A stretch of DNA of 64,000 bases from Sweltsa coloradensis (Eukaryota; Arthropoda; Insecta; Plecoptera; Chloroperlidae): contig JAMZAV010001456.1 in the NCBI GenBank assembly GCA_024449915.1, positions 124,001 through 188,000 on the forward strand, in the 5' to 3' direction. Of the stretch, positions 35,062 to 45,416 are shown piece after piece. Both the position numbers and the translations under genes were made by a program. The notes beneath the pieces were generated by a model. The model saw only the letters and a program-made list of their open reading frames with translations. It did no database searches and was not told the DNA's origin. The number at the start of each line of letters is the position of its first letter. Within the stretch, counting starts at the first letter, position 1.

Positions 35062-35859
35062 ACGTGGCTTTGTTTGTTTATTAGTTGCTTCAATTCATTT
35101 GTTTCATTGTTGTACAAGATTGGCGCTTTTATCTCGAAGACAATTCCTTTCAAAATACTCATCAAATGGTTCCAGTTTATTTATATTGTACTGCACTGCA
35201 CAAACCCTACAAGTACAACTACAACAACAACGCATTCGTCACGTGCGCTATTTTCAACCAATCATGTCGCTTGAAATTGACGTAGCTAGCTCGGCGGCAT
35301 GATACGGCACGGCTACACTAGCCCGAGCTTAGTCTTGTGATATTAGATAGGGGCTACGAAATCGTGCTAAGGTTGGGCTACGGTAGCGCGGAGCTAGCGC
35401 CACTAACCCGATTTCTTATTAGCGATATTAGGTAACCGTCCAGAGAGCGTCCACATGAATCTGTAATAAAATGATTTTAAATAAACAAATAAATAAATAC
35501 CAAATTTTAAAGTAAGCAAATAGAGTTCTAGATCAATAGTCAGGACTCAGAACCGAAGTTTTTGTTAGAAATACGCCGAATTTTGAACTAGTACCTGAGT
35601 TTGAAGTATTGAGGGACTACTATAGTATCACTTCATGCATTTTCAAATGCTTTGCAAGGGTGTTGGAGTCAGTAAAGCTCTTATTACAATCTTGACATTT
35701 ATAAAATATGTAGTTGGTTTCTCTCCTACCTCGTCGGTCTTGTTTGTGCAACTGTCTCTCCCGCCCACTACACGCCGCTTATATGCATGCCGAGCAGTGG
35801 TACGGGAGGTACAGTCGCTTGCGACCGGGAGGCAGGAGAGAAGCGGCGTCTGATTTTGG

Positions 35860-37115
35860 CGTCATTATATTCTATTAAAATACAGGTTTACATCTTTAGG
35901 TCTTTGATGCCCAAAAGGGCTGTGGGACACAGGTGTTTTAATTAAAAATATTAAGTAAATGTTTTTTCTATATGGAAAGTTTTTTTGAAAGGGTTTTGGG
36001 GGATTGAGTGAAAGTTTTAATAAAAATTTCGTATGCATATTGCTTACTCTATTTGGGTTGCCTTCTTTGAAAGGTTGGGGGACTCAGTAAAGCTCTTCTT
36101 AAAATTCACAGAATTGTGTTTCATTTAAAAAGTGGATTTTCCTTTATGCTTTGCAAGGGATGGAGGACGAGTAAAGCTCTTGTTAAAACTTCACACGAAT
36201 AGGGGTTTCCCCCACTGGATGTTTTATGACTTAAAGGGTTTGGGAGGGTGAGTGAACCCTTTGTTAAAAACTTCACACAAATAGGTTTCACTCCACTGGG
36301 GATATCTTATGCATTGCAAGGTGGGAGGATTGAAAAAGCTTTGTTAAAAACTTCACACAAATTTGGGTTTTCACCCCCACTGGGGTGTTATTATGCATTG
36401 AAGGCTGGAGAACAGTAAAGTTTTTATTACAAACTTCACACAATATGGTTTCACTCCACTGTGGAAAATCTTATGCATTGAAAGGTGGGGGGATTGAGTA
36501 AGTTTTATTACAAATTTTACACAAATTGGTTTTAACCACTGTGGATGTTCTTATCCCTTGAACGGGGGAGGAGCCCCGTGAACCCTTTTATTAAAAAAAT
36601 TCACATGAAATTGTTTACACCACGGGGATTTTCTTATGCCTTGAAAGGGTGGAGGTTTGATAAAGCCTTATCAAAAACTTCAACGAAATGGTTTTACCCC
36701 CCTATGGATTTTCTCATGGAAAAAAAAGGTTGTGGCGCTGAGTGTATCTTTGTCACACGGGGTCGCACCCCCCTTCTTCCCCGGGCTGTGAATGTCAAAA
36801 AGGGTCAGTGAGGTCGTTGGCTGAAAGACGACGCAACACATGACCCCCCCCTTGTTTCCTACCGGGGTGTCGATTCAGCTTTTTGGGGCTGATCTGTTCA
36901 CCAGGCCTAAAGCTATTTCACAAGAAACTAGTGACTGTGATTTTTTTTATAATGAACTCATCATCATCTAACTTATATGAGTTTCAAAACTATTCACTAA
37001 TTTGTTCCTTCTCTTGTAGGTTTGTCACTTGATTACCTCTATCTTGCTTCACGTCTTTTCATAGTGGTACACCACACTAGGACTGCGGAAAAACCGGGAG
37101 CTCAGATGAGGGTGG
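35860..37115 (-). pseudogene. C2H2 zinc-finger gene remnant, copy 2 (badly scrambled)
   Basis: Plus-strand words such as CACTGTGGATGTTCTTAT, TTGCAAGG, AACTTCACACAAAT recur about every 84 bp from 36,060 to 36,700: roughly eight to nine decayed finger units on the minus strand. 36,720-37,115 matches the linker and acidic exon of copy 1 (GTGGCGCTGAGTGTATCTTT; CACAAGAAACTAGTGACTGT; GATTACCTCTATCTTGCTTC). All frames are broken by runs such as AAAAA, CCCC and GGGG replacing expected bases. The original may be intact and only the consensus damaged; it held more fingers than copy 1. Confidence 0.75.
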
Positions 37116-37481
37116 TAAAAACCTAAAAAAACATATTGCAAAAGTGAACCCAAGAAAATTTAAAACACTGTAACTATGTAAAAATAATTTGACATGGTAA
37201 TGGCAAAAGGGAGTATGGTACGTATGGATTGAAAAATACAGAAAAAATATATAAAAAAAACACAAAAATGGAATGAAAAAAGAAAAGGGGGTGCCAATAG
37301 TTTCCCTTTTAAAGGGAGTAGGCCTTTTGCAAAAGTATATAAGCAAATACTACAAAATAAAAACGCTTTGGCCATATACCTTCTCGTGAGTAGAGAAGGA
37401 GAAAAGTTTAAAACCCCTATCACTTCCTTATTTCTTCCCTATGGGGGTCGAGATGGGCAAACCTGCTCAAACCCCTCAGTG
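37116..37481. other. Upstream flank of zinc-finger copy 2, no gene
   Basis: Corresponds to the intron side of the finger exon; AT-rich with A and T runs. No frame of note. Confidence 0.4.
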
Positions 37482-40101
37482 CATGGTTCTAAACCCGGTG
37501 GGTCGCGACCCCCCAGTGGGTCGCGAGAATGTTCGGGGGTCGCGTGGAAATAAGGGGTTTTTGGTTTTATTTGTTCTCGCGGTAATTAAAAAAAAATTGT
37601 TGGTGTCCGTTCGTCCGGTCGATGTTATTTTTTTTTTTAGTTTTTTTCTTTCTTTTTGTGTCAATGGCAGTAGGAACCTTTCTAAATTTTTCATTTTTTA
37701 AAAGAAACGGGTTTGGAAATTTCCCGGTGAATGGGTAAGCAGGTTTTTTATTGAAGTTTCCATAATCCAAGTTTTAGATGTCTCTTTTAAAAGATTCCCC
37801 CCTTTTTTTTCAAAAAACCAAAAATGTTTGGTGTCCTCCTTCTTTGCAGTCCTTGTTTTTTAGATTGTTATCTTTAAAACTGTACCCATGTCCATTTGTC
37901 GATTTTTAGTCTGGGGAAATTTTTAGGAAAAACCCCCCCCCCTCCCCCACCCCCCCCCACTAACCATTAAAAACCCAATTTTACTTGGGATTGACAAAAA
38001 TCAGTCTTTTTGAAAAAAGCAAGGAATTCAGTTGGTGTTTTTTTCCGGGGGGTGAAAAAAACCGGAACATGTTGATAAAATTTGGGGTTTTCCCCGCAAA
38101 AGCGAAAAAACAGGATGGTGACGGAAATGAAACCCAAAAAAAATAAAAAAAATTAAAGTGTTAAAATAGGAAAACGATGCAATATATACAACGGATTTAC
38201 GTTTCAAATGATGGTCAGCTACCTTTGGTTGTGGTTTTTGTGGTAAAACACTCAGAATGAGTCTATGAAGCCGACAAATTAAAAAGGGATCTCGAACAAA
38301 CTTCAGCATTAAAGACAAGTCAGTAAATTTTTTTGGGGCGAAGAAAAAATTTTTCAAATCAAAAGGGGTTATGAAAACCTCTGCAACACACCTACGGCTG
38401 CATTGCGTTATCTTTTTTAATATTTACAGAATTGTCAAACAAAAAAAAAACCTTTTAATCGGTGGGAAACTAAATTTAAAACCCGGGATTTTTTGAGCAT
38501 GCAAAAAGATTTTGGGGGATTTCTGCTTGTAAAAAAAATTAACCAAACCGCTCCAAAAAGAACTGTTTCAAGAAGAATAAATATATATCCCTAAAATTTT
38601 AAAAACCCAAATTTATCAACCGGCTTTTAAGAAATTTACCCTGGTTTGCATCCAAAGGATGAATCGACCGACGTGTCAAACAAGGCCATTTACTTTTTCG
38701 TTCGCTTGTATTTGAAGGGGTAAAGCAGGATGATTTTTTCAGTTTTGTGAACTTCCCAATCGAACGACGAGTGTTTGAGGTGTTTCGTGTGAGAAAGAAT
38801 ATTTTTTATAAAAACTTATGCTGGAAAAACCAACGTTGGTATTTGTCAGACGGAGCCGCGGCTATGACCGGAAAAAAATCAGGAGTGCAAACACTTGTAA
38901 AGAACGTTGCAGCAGAGACATGCAAAAGACGCTTTTACATCCCCGGGAAAGTTAGCAAGCAAAAAAATGATCCCCGAGTTTTAATGAGTTTTGATTTGGG
39001 GTCAAGTTTGTGAACTTTTTTTAAACTACTGCGCTTAAAATTCTCGTATATTTTGAATTTTGTGGAGTGGGGGCTAACCATTCCCCCCTTTTTCATACGG
39101 GAAATACGCTGGTTTTCGCGAGGGGAAAAAAAACTCACGCGTTTATACGAACTTGAAACGAAGTGAGAGTGTTTCTACTGGGCCCCAAAATCCAAACCGG
39201 ATCTTTTAGACGAGGGTTTGAAAAAGAGTAAAAGTACCCTGCCAAAAGGGGAAAACAAGGCATGCGACTTTTTTTAGACGTTAAAAAAAAAAAAATTTAG
39301 AAAAATTAACTAATTTTTATATTTTTTCCCCCATTCCGCTTTGCTACAAGAAATGACCCAAAATTCAAAATGGTAATATTGGGGCCCTTAAAAAAACAAA
39401 AATTTGGCAAATTTTAAAAAAAATTTTTCAGGAAAAAATTGGATTGTTGATCCTTTCTCAGACTCACAAAATAATCTGGCAACAGATGAAGCTGACAAAC
39501 TTATAGAACTAAGTTGTGACGCTGCTTTACAATTAGAATTTAAAAAACATTCCTTGCCGAAATTTTGGACAAATCTTACAAAGGAATATCCCAAGTTGAG
39601 TGAAATGGCGATAAAAAAACTGTTACCTTTCCCTTCATCATATCTGTGCGAGACGGCGTTTTCCGCAATGACGACCATTAAATCGAAGTACCGAAATAGA
39701 TTGGATATTTGTGCACCACTAAGACTAGCCGTTTCGAAGATTGTGCCTGAATTCGACAAACTCGTTGATGAGTGTCAGCCTCAAGCTCACCACTAACCAC
39801 ACCAACAAATTTGTAAGTCAATATCTTCAATATTATTTGTATCATATTAATCTTTATTACCAGTATTGCTATTTTAATAATTATTTAAAACTGTACCAAC
39901 AGATATCAGTAAATAAGCACAAATTGTCTTTTTGAAATTTTTTAAATATTGCCTAAAAGCGGGATATAAAACAAAGATAGTTCCTATTTTTTTTAATTAA
40001 CGCTTTAGTTTGAAAAGTAAGAATTAAAATAAGTGATTGGGTCGCACATAATATGGAAGCTTCCAAGGGGGTCGTCGGACCTAAAAGGTTGAGAACCACT
40101 G
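37482..40101 (+). mobile_element. hAT transposon, Buster/ZBED5-like, inactive
   Basis: Left end CATGGTTCTAAACCC (from CAGTGGTTCTCAAACC) and right end complement CAGTGGTTCTCAACC at 40,101. The right flank is CTCTAGTG and the left flank CTC-AGTG, an 8-bp duplication with TA at its centre as described for Buster-type hATs (one base missing on the left). GGGTCGCGAC words follow the left end. Internal frames match a ZBED-type hAT transposase. The left and central parts lie in a low-fidelity island. Confidence 0.85.
38655..39796 (+). pseudogene. hAT transposase (ZBED5/Buster type), frameshifted
   Basis: Pieces in order: DESTDVSNKAIYFFVRLYLK (38,658, catalytic-core DESTD), then LSDGAAAMTGKKSGVQTLVK (38,747-39,013 frame; the DGAAAMTG motif of this family), then EIRWFSRG (39,101; usually RWLSRG), then the C-terminal dimerisation domain at 39,404-39,796 with FWTNLTKEYPKLSEMAIKKL, LPFPSSYLCETAFSAM and IKSKYRNRLDICAPLRLAVS. 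The BED finger is not recognisable. The last 130 codons are clean while the middle is broken, matching the boundary of the low-fidelity island near 39,430. The protein would have cut and rejoined hAT ends in the nucleus. Confidence 0.85.
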
Positions 40102-40109
40102 CTCTAGTG

Positions 40110-40504
40110 GGTCCGTGTTTCCTTGTTCCTACAAGGTTGACTCCTTGTCCTGCTGGGGGAGGGGGCTAGCAAGTGATGAACTTGCTAGACCCTAAGCGTC
40201 ATTTCCTTCAACCTCTTCACCTGCAGCCAAGAGCTAGCACATGTGTCTGTGCCATAGCCACGACCTTGCAACTTGTAGAAGTATTGCTTCCTTTCGTTTT
40301 CTAATCCCAGTCAAAATTAGTAGGTCAGCCTCTCTCGTTGCTACGGTTCTTGGTTCAAATCCAGGGTAAGACATTGTTCTTTTGTCGCCCAAGCACCAGA
40401 GTCTAGGAGGGAAGCCCCCTCACTGGTTGTGCTGTGTTGTGACTATCCACCTTTCCTATCTCTAACCTATTCTCCTAGAATGAATGAAGAGGCACCCTGG
40501 TCCA
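40110..40504. repeat. Upstream partial copy of the hammerhead-bearing repeat, with a tRNA-like B box
   Basis: CAGCCTCTCTCGTTGC, GGTTCAAATCCAGGGTAAG, AAGCACCAGAGTCTAGGAGG and GAAGCCCC are repeated ~198 bp downstream in 40,520-40,640. GGTTCAAATCC fits a polymerase III B box. No matching A box is convincing. Confidence 0.5.
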
Positions 40505-40985
40505 GCAACAGCAGGAGGGGCAGCTTTTCTCTTGTTGCCAATGGTCCTGGTTTGAATCCAGGGTAAGTCATGGATTTTTTGTCTCTTGAGCACCAGAGAT
40601 GTGAGGGAAGCCCCATTACTAGTTGTGCTGATGGTGTGGCTCAGTATGAATGGTGTTTGAAGTAACTTTGCTGATGATGACAACATGCATGCAGAATTTA
40701 AGTCTTCTTGCGTGGCCCTACCACAGGTTTGGTTATGTGTTGTGAGTTTTGTTAGTATGTTGTTAGCTGATTTGTAGTGGCCACCATCCGCCTGATGAGT
40801 CCCAGAAGGACGAAACACGTTGTGGATTAAGGTAACAAACAACTTTAAATTAACTGCAGTTTCATCAGCAGGTGAAAAGTTTTGTCGCCCGCAGCCCTTC
40901 ATGCTGGTCTTTATGTTCTATGCATTCCCAACCTGTCAACACTTCTCCAATCTATACAAACCAGCCGGTTGGCCTTTTCCAAACT
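40505..40985 (+). mobile_element. Hammerhead-bearing repeat, copy 1
   Basis: Aligns over ~370-390 bp with 45,417-45,790 (shared words GAGCAC, CAACATGCATGCAGAATTTA, CTTGCGTGGCCCTACCACAG, CATCAGCAGGT, CCCAACCTGTCAAC). It contains a type-I-like hammerhead (40,786-40,827) and a B-box-like GGTTTGAATCC near 40,550. It adjoins the Penelope-like fragment at 41.1 kb, whose GIY-YIG frame runs in the opposite direction. It could be an inverted Penelope terminal repeat or an independent small retrozyme-like element. Confidence 0.7.
40786..40827 (+). ncRNA. Hammerhead self-cleaving ribozyme, core complete
   Basis: All conserved positions of the hammerhead core are present. Stem I: ATCCGC (40,786-40,791) with GTGGAT (40,822-40,827), six pairs including one G-U. 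Then C3 and TGATGA (40,792-40,798). Stem II: GTCC/GGAC closing loop CAGAA (40,799-40,811). GAAA (40,812-40,815). A 2-bp stem III: A-T and C-G with a 2-base loop (40,815-40,820). Cleavage would fall after T at 40,821 (a permitted UH site). Very short stem III is typical of hammerheads in Penelope-like elements and animal retrozymes, so activity as a monomer may be weak and a dimer more effective. Self-cleavage itself is inferred. Confidence 0.8.
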
Positions 40986-41089
40986 AATTGTAGGCTATCT
41001 GTTGGTGAGGGGTAAGTGAGTGAGTATGGATTGGGTGACAGGGAGGCTGAAGGAAGAGGGAACAAAATCACCGGAGGTTTAAATTCGGC

Positions 41090-41660
41090 ATGTGGCGAGA
41101 TTTGCAGATCCACTGGTAGGCCAGTTCCCACCTTCTCAGTTCACCAGCTTGTATGGGGGGTGGGACAGACCTTAAAACACAGGCTGTAAAACAGGTCATG
41201 AAGGCCATGCCCATAAGCAGGCAATGCCACTGGTTTCTCCATATTCTCTTGTCTCACATCCTGAATGTGCCCATTCATCCTAGTGCGTTGATTTTGGTGG
41301 TCAACCCAAGGTATTCGGCAGGACATCGCGTACACTTATGTTGGTACACCATGTTTGGGTACCACAGGTGTTGTTGTTGTGTATCTTGTAGGTCTTGCTG
41401 GTCAGGTGGGCAGTGATGGTCTTGACAGGCTCGTGCATGGGGCAAGTCTTGCACCTGGGTCAGTTGCAAGGGCATGACCCATGCACACCAGCTTTAACTT
41501 GTTGGGTTTTCTGTGGATCTCTTCTCACCAGCAAGTCCCCCAAGTTTGGAAGCCGTCTAAAGGCCACCCTGGGTATGATTTGGCTCAGGTCTTGGGTCAA
41601 GGGTGATGCAGCCAGAATATGACCTCCCCCCTGTAGGATGGCAATTCAGGCGGTATATTG
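41090..41660 (-). pseudogene. Penelope-like element fragment (PLE 2): RT C-terminus and GIY-YIG
   Basis: Minus-strand pieces: IPRVAF-like and LGDLLVRRDPQKTQQ (about 41,565-41,500, the RT-to-endonuclease linker), NMVYQHKCTRCPAEYLGLTT (GIY-YIG core with CxxC, ~41,300-41,360), RTRMNGHIQDV (conserved Arg and His) and VALPAYGHGLHDLF. Frames are broken at least twice. It is a different lineage from PLE 1, since the shared residues are only the family-conserved ones. Confidence 0.8.
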
Positions 41661-42691
41661 TTGCTACCATACGACAAGTGACACACAGGATCACCTGGCA
41701 CAGGTAGGTAAACCCCTTTAGTATGAGAGAGTTAACGCAATGCGTCACTTTGCAAGAAAGGTACAAATATTGACATATGGTAGACTATATTTTTAATTTT
41801 TTACCAGTCTTGGCAATTTTCCAGTTATTTTTAAACTTCTTCTTTTTCTTTGAGCTCATCATCAAACCACTTTTTGGTTGATTTATGTTGAACATATTGA
41901 ATTGTCAAAATCACATTGTTTCGACACTACGTCCTCATTTACTCGCCGAGGCATTGTTGTAACGTTTAAAGATGGAGGCCATTCACCTGCTTTAAAACTT
42001 GAAAAAAAAAACATTCTATTCAGGCTTAGGCTACTAGTTATAACTTTAACAAAGTCTCCGTAAAGTTATTGGGTCAACCATGACACTTTGAAAGATACGG
42101 TCAAACTTGGGAACTATTTAGCTAGTTCCCATCGGTAAAAATCTGACCTTCTCGAAGAAATAACGTGGACAATATTTATGCCGGTGACTTTGGAGGATTT
42201 TGATCTAAAAAATATTGGCCATTATTGACGTAGCCTTCTCAATAATATTTTCTGTACATTTGCTATATTTTGTTTTGTAATTTGGGCAAGTGGTTTAGTC
42301 AAAATATGCTAAACACCAAGAAGGTGTGTGATTTTGGAATACATATTTCGCATATTATATTTGTGAACACAAGATTCTAAATGCCTATTTTAGATGGGTA
42401 TAAAGCTCTAGTATCTATGTAGAACAAAAAATTAGCATGTTAAAACCAATTTAAGAAATCGTACAAAACGCATTTTTTTTTTAAATTTTTGGGATAAAAA
42501 CCCAAAGATTTATGTAAAATCACAATTACAAGATGTAACTTTTTTCACTCTAATTTTATTGTAGTATTATTATTATGCTATAAATAATGTGGTAAAACAT
42601 TTTTTGGGGTAATAGGCTAATTGCCTAATTTCATGGAAGTAGCAGATGTGAAATTACATCAACAAATCACTGGTTCTGCAGATTTTAAACC
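41661..42691. other. No gene recognised
   Basis: AT-rich unique-looking DNA. Short open frames show no family resemblance. Confidence 0.5.
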
Positions 42692-42699
42692 ATTTCATC

Positions 42700-44159
42700 C
42701 AGTGTTGTTAAGTTAGTTAGTTATTAGGGTTTAAGGGCACACAACACTAAGGTTATAAGTGCCCGTAGTGTTGTTAAGTAGTGCGCTACTAGTAGTGCTC
42801 TACTAGTAGTGCGCTACTTGTGACAAGTTACTTTTTTAGTAGCGAGGACGGTAGCGCGATAGTTTTGGAAATGTAGTAAAGTAGAGAGTAGCAAGCTACT
42901 ATTAACAGGTAGCTGTAGCGTAAAATCGACGCTACTCTCATTGCAATTGGCCCTAATGGAATTAAACCATTACCTTTGTAAAAATCAATTATAATTAGGG
43001 GGAGGCCTTATATTACGATGTACTAATCGCAAACTATTTTCCCATACTTCTCGCCGGCCAGCTGGAGCACACCTTGTTCCACGCATCTTTGAATCTGGCG
43101 TTTACGAGATGTATTTCCTCATCCGCACGGGCGGCGGGCGCTACTTGCTGAAGAACAGACGGACATAAGGCTGATACAAATGCGCGTGCGCGGCTGGTAA
43201 AAACGCATTTTCGTAGCAAAAGATAATTTTGTTAACCGATTTTTGTACGTAATAAATGGGGAAAACATATTACAAAGGCTGCTGGGGAATACTGCCCTAC
43301 TGCCCGCGAATACAGGCGTATTCTTTGTTTGACCTTGAGAGTCGTGCGTTGAGGTACTAGGCCTACATTGTGCAGAATGTTATTGAAAGGGCACTTCATA
43401 AGTAGATGTGATCTGTTAGGCATTCTTTTCTCATCCTGGACATACGGCATTAGGAAACAATGTTGCAGGCCAAGCATCTAATTGGTTAGCCATTCTTTCA
43501 ACCTCCTACATTGGTCAGTGGCAGTTGTATTGAAGCATAAGTTGAATAATATTGTAATTGCTTTATTGCAACAGACCAGGGCCTAGTCCCTAATGAACAC
43601 AAACAAATTTTACTCTAGTTTGTGGTAAAAAAAAATCACAAAAGTAGCTGTGAAGTAGCGTCACTACTATTTTAAAGTAGCTACACAAGTAGCAAGCTTC
43701 TTAAGAGCATTCACCACCCCTTTTTTAGGCAATTTTCTGTTTGCTCGGCTGAATGACATCACAGTAGTTAGAAATTTTGAACATATCTCAAGAAAGTGGA
43801 AATAAAGGTTTCTATAGTAACACATTCCTAAAATTTGTTTTGAAATAATTTATATAGAATAAATTAGATTTCACGAATTTCAATTTTGTGAAAAAGGCCA
43901 AAATTCACTATATTCGTGAATTTTTTCTGGCTGATCAAGACAAAATTTTGAAAATCTATGACTGTAAGAACGTCCATGTATGCTTTATTGACAAGTTTGC
44001 ACAATTGTATATACATAGGATGCTTCTTGGCCGAGCAAACCGCTTTTTACTAACTGCCAAAAGGGTGGTGAAGCTTAAAAAGTAGCTAAGCTACTTTCAA
44101 AGGTCATGTAGCTGTAGCTGTAGCAATGCTGCTTTTGAAAAGTAGCTTTAACAACACTG
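42700..44159. mobile_element. hAT-like non-coding element with AGTAGC-rich ends
   Basis: Termini CAGTGTTGTTAA and TTAACAACACTG are inverted repeats. Both subterminal regions are dense in GTAGC/GCTAC words, a layout common in hAT MITEs. A perfect 8-bp flanking duplication is not seen (ATTTCATC left; ATTGATTTCATT right, where ATTTCATT is offset by four). A small retro-insertion lies inside the left end (42,714-42,763). The interior, including a short frame at 43,232-43,477, is not recognisably transposase. Confidence 0.7.
42714..42763 (-). mobile_element. Tiny retro-insertion (LINE/SINE 3' end) with 13-bp target duplication
   Basis: Interrupts the hAT left end: AGTGTTGTTAAGT is present on both sides (42,701-42,713 and about 42,766-42,778). 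The insert is the same hairpin (GGGCAC ... GTGCCC) and TAAC-type tail seen at 19,690-19,793, here on the minus strand and only ~50 bp long. Confidence 0.75.
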
Positions 44160-45416
44160 ATTGATTTCATTGCATCACTCTAGACAATAACCCTTGTAGA
44201 TATAACCCAGGAACTTTGATTATCCCTCCTTGTGATCAAGCTTCAGCAAGCTTCAGCTGATCAAAACTGGTTCTACTATCGTTCTGCTAAGTTACACTCT
44301 TCTGGCTGACGTGAAGACTTTTTAGACATTTTTTTAAATATTGATATTAGGCATCATTTCAAAATTTCTTAAAGAAAAAGCATTTACATTTTAAAATCAA
44401 GTTATAACATACAAGTGCCCAAAATCACTAAATTATTGTTCATGTTCATATGTATACCCTTTACTATCAATTGATTGTTCACCATCATTTGCTCACCCTT
44501 TACTATTCCCTTTTATATTATTATTTATTATTATTATATTATTTATTTCCATAATTTGTTCACCCTATACTATCGCCTTTTATATAATGTATTTGTTTCT
44601 ATTTGTACGCGTATTACATTTTAAAATATGTTTGTAAGAATTACAACTAGACAGTACCAAAATTAGACACTTTGTGAATTGGGCCTCATGGCCATTTTCT
44701 AACTTTCTATGAGGTTGTAGATCTTATACTGTTATGGAGTGTACTAATGATGACATCGGGTACTCGGGTACCTCGACTCCTTTTTCAAGGAGTCAGATAT
44801 TGGCGGTTTGTTTGAAGTTGGATTATGACGCCGCTCATAGTGTTGGATTTCTGACTTCTGTTGAGTTGTGCGCGCTGGTGCTTTACTTCTTCCCCGTCCC
44901 CCTCGCCTATGCGCCAGCTCGCGCTACTTCTTCCTCGCCCTCTTTCTCTCTCTCTCCCTCTCCGACTCTGTCTCGACCTTGGTCTGGTAACTTTAACCTC
45001 CGGCTGCTTTGCTGATAAAATGAATGAGATTGCACTTGTGGTCTCGTTATCTTATATCAGGCCAATAAACAAAACAAAGAAGCGAAAGCAAGACAGCAAG
45101 CTAGCAATATGTAGTCGGTGACGTGATAGGAGAAGGGGGACAGCGTTGTGCAACTAGAGTTGTGAGCTAAAAATAACTTATGCGTAAAAAATAAAAAAAA
45201 TCATGTCAACCTCACAAACACCAATAAAGTATTGCCAAACACTTTTTTGCTCTCTCCTGGAACAAATTAGGCCTGTAGGAGGGTGGTTAACATTAGTGAA
45301 GGTCAACTGCTTTTACCTCATCTTTATTGCCGATCGAGGAGTCGACTCCAATATTAACTACCCGGTGTCATCACAAGAATGTACAGCTTCAGAAATAATA
45401 ACTTTAATAATAACTT
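44160..45416. other. No gene recognised; CT-rich tract at 44,925-44,985
   Basis: AT-rich DNA followed by a pyrimidine-rich stretch. Overlapping frames at 44,734-45,121 read through the CT repeats and are low-complexity. Confidence 0.5.

Larger units (their letters stand above)
30169..35439. mobile_element. TIR DNA transposon (non-coding) loaded with nested insertions
   Basis: Ends are imperfect inverted repeats: left GACGCCTACCTAATATCC, right complement ACGGTTACCTAATATCGC. Both ends continue into GGGTTAGT words. CCAG flanks both sides (30,165-30,168; 35,440-35,443), and the empty site AAGCCCAGAGAGCG in unit A near 27,655 shows a single CCAG, so the target duplication is 4 bp. Its own arms are about 30,169-30,426 and 35,070-35,439; between them lie a Helentron, a hAT MITE with a SINE, and a LINE. 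A 4-bp duplication would suit groups such as Sola1 or Chapaev, but no transposase is present to decide. Confidence 0.65.
28061..35860. repeat. Segmental duplication unit B, interrupted by a TIR transposon
   Basis: Repeats unit A from TTAATAATCAGTAAATGTCA onward, with few substitutions. The unit is cut at 30,168 by a composite insertion ending at 35,439, then continues (CCAGAGAGCGTCCACATGAA) to about 35,860, where it again ends ACCGGGAGGCAGGAGAGAAG. It keeps the zinc-finger-derived words near 28,880 and 35,650. Confidence 0.88.

Noticed and set aside
40462..40902. 146-codon minus frame across the hammerhead repeat
   Set aside because: Antisense to the repeat; not conserved in the second copy at 45.4 kb, which carries frame-breaking indels.
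44734..45121. Overlapping Ser/Pro-rich frames
   Set aside because: Produced by a CT-rich tract; no supporting motif.
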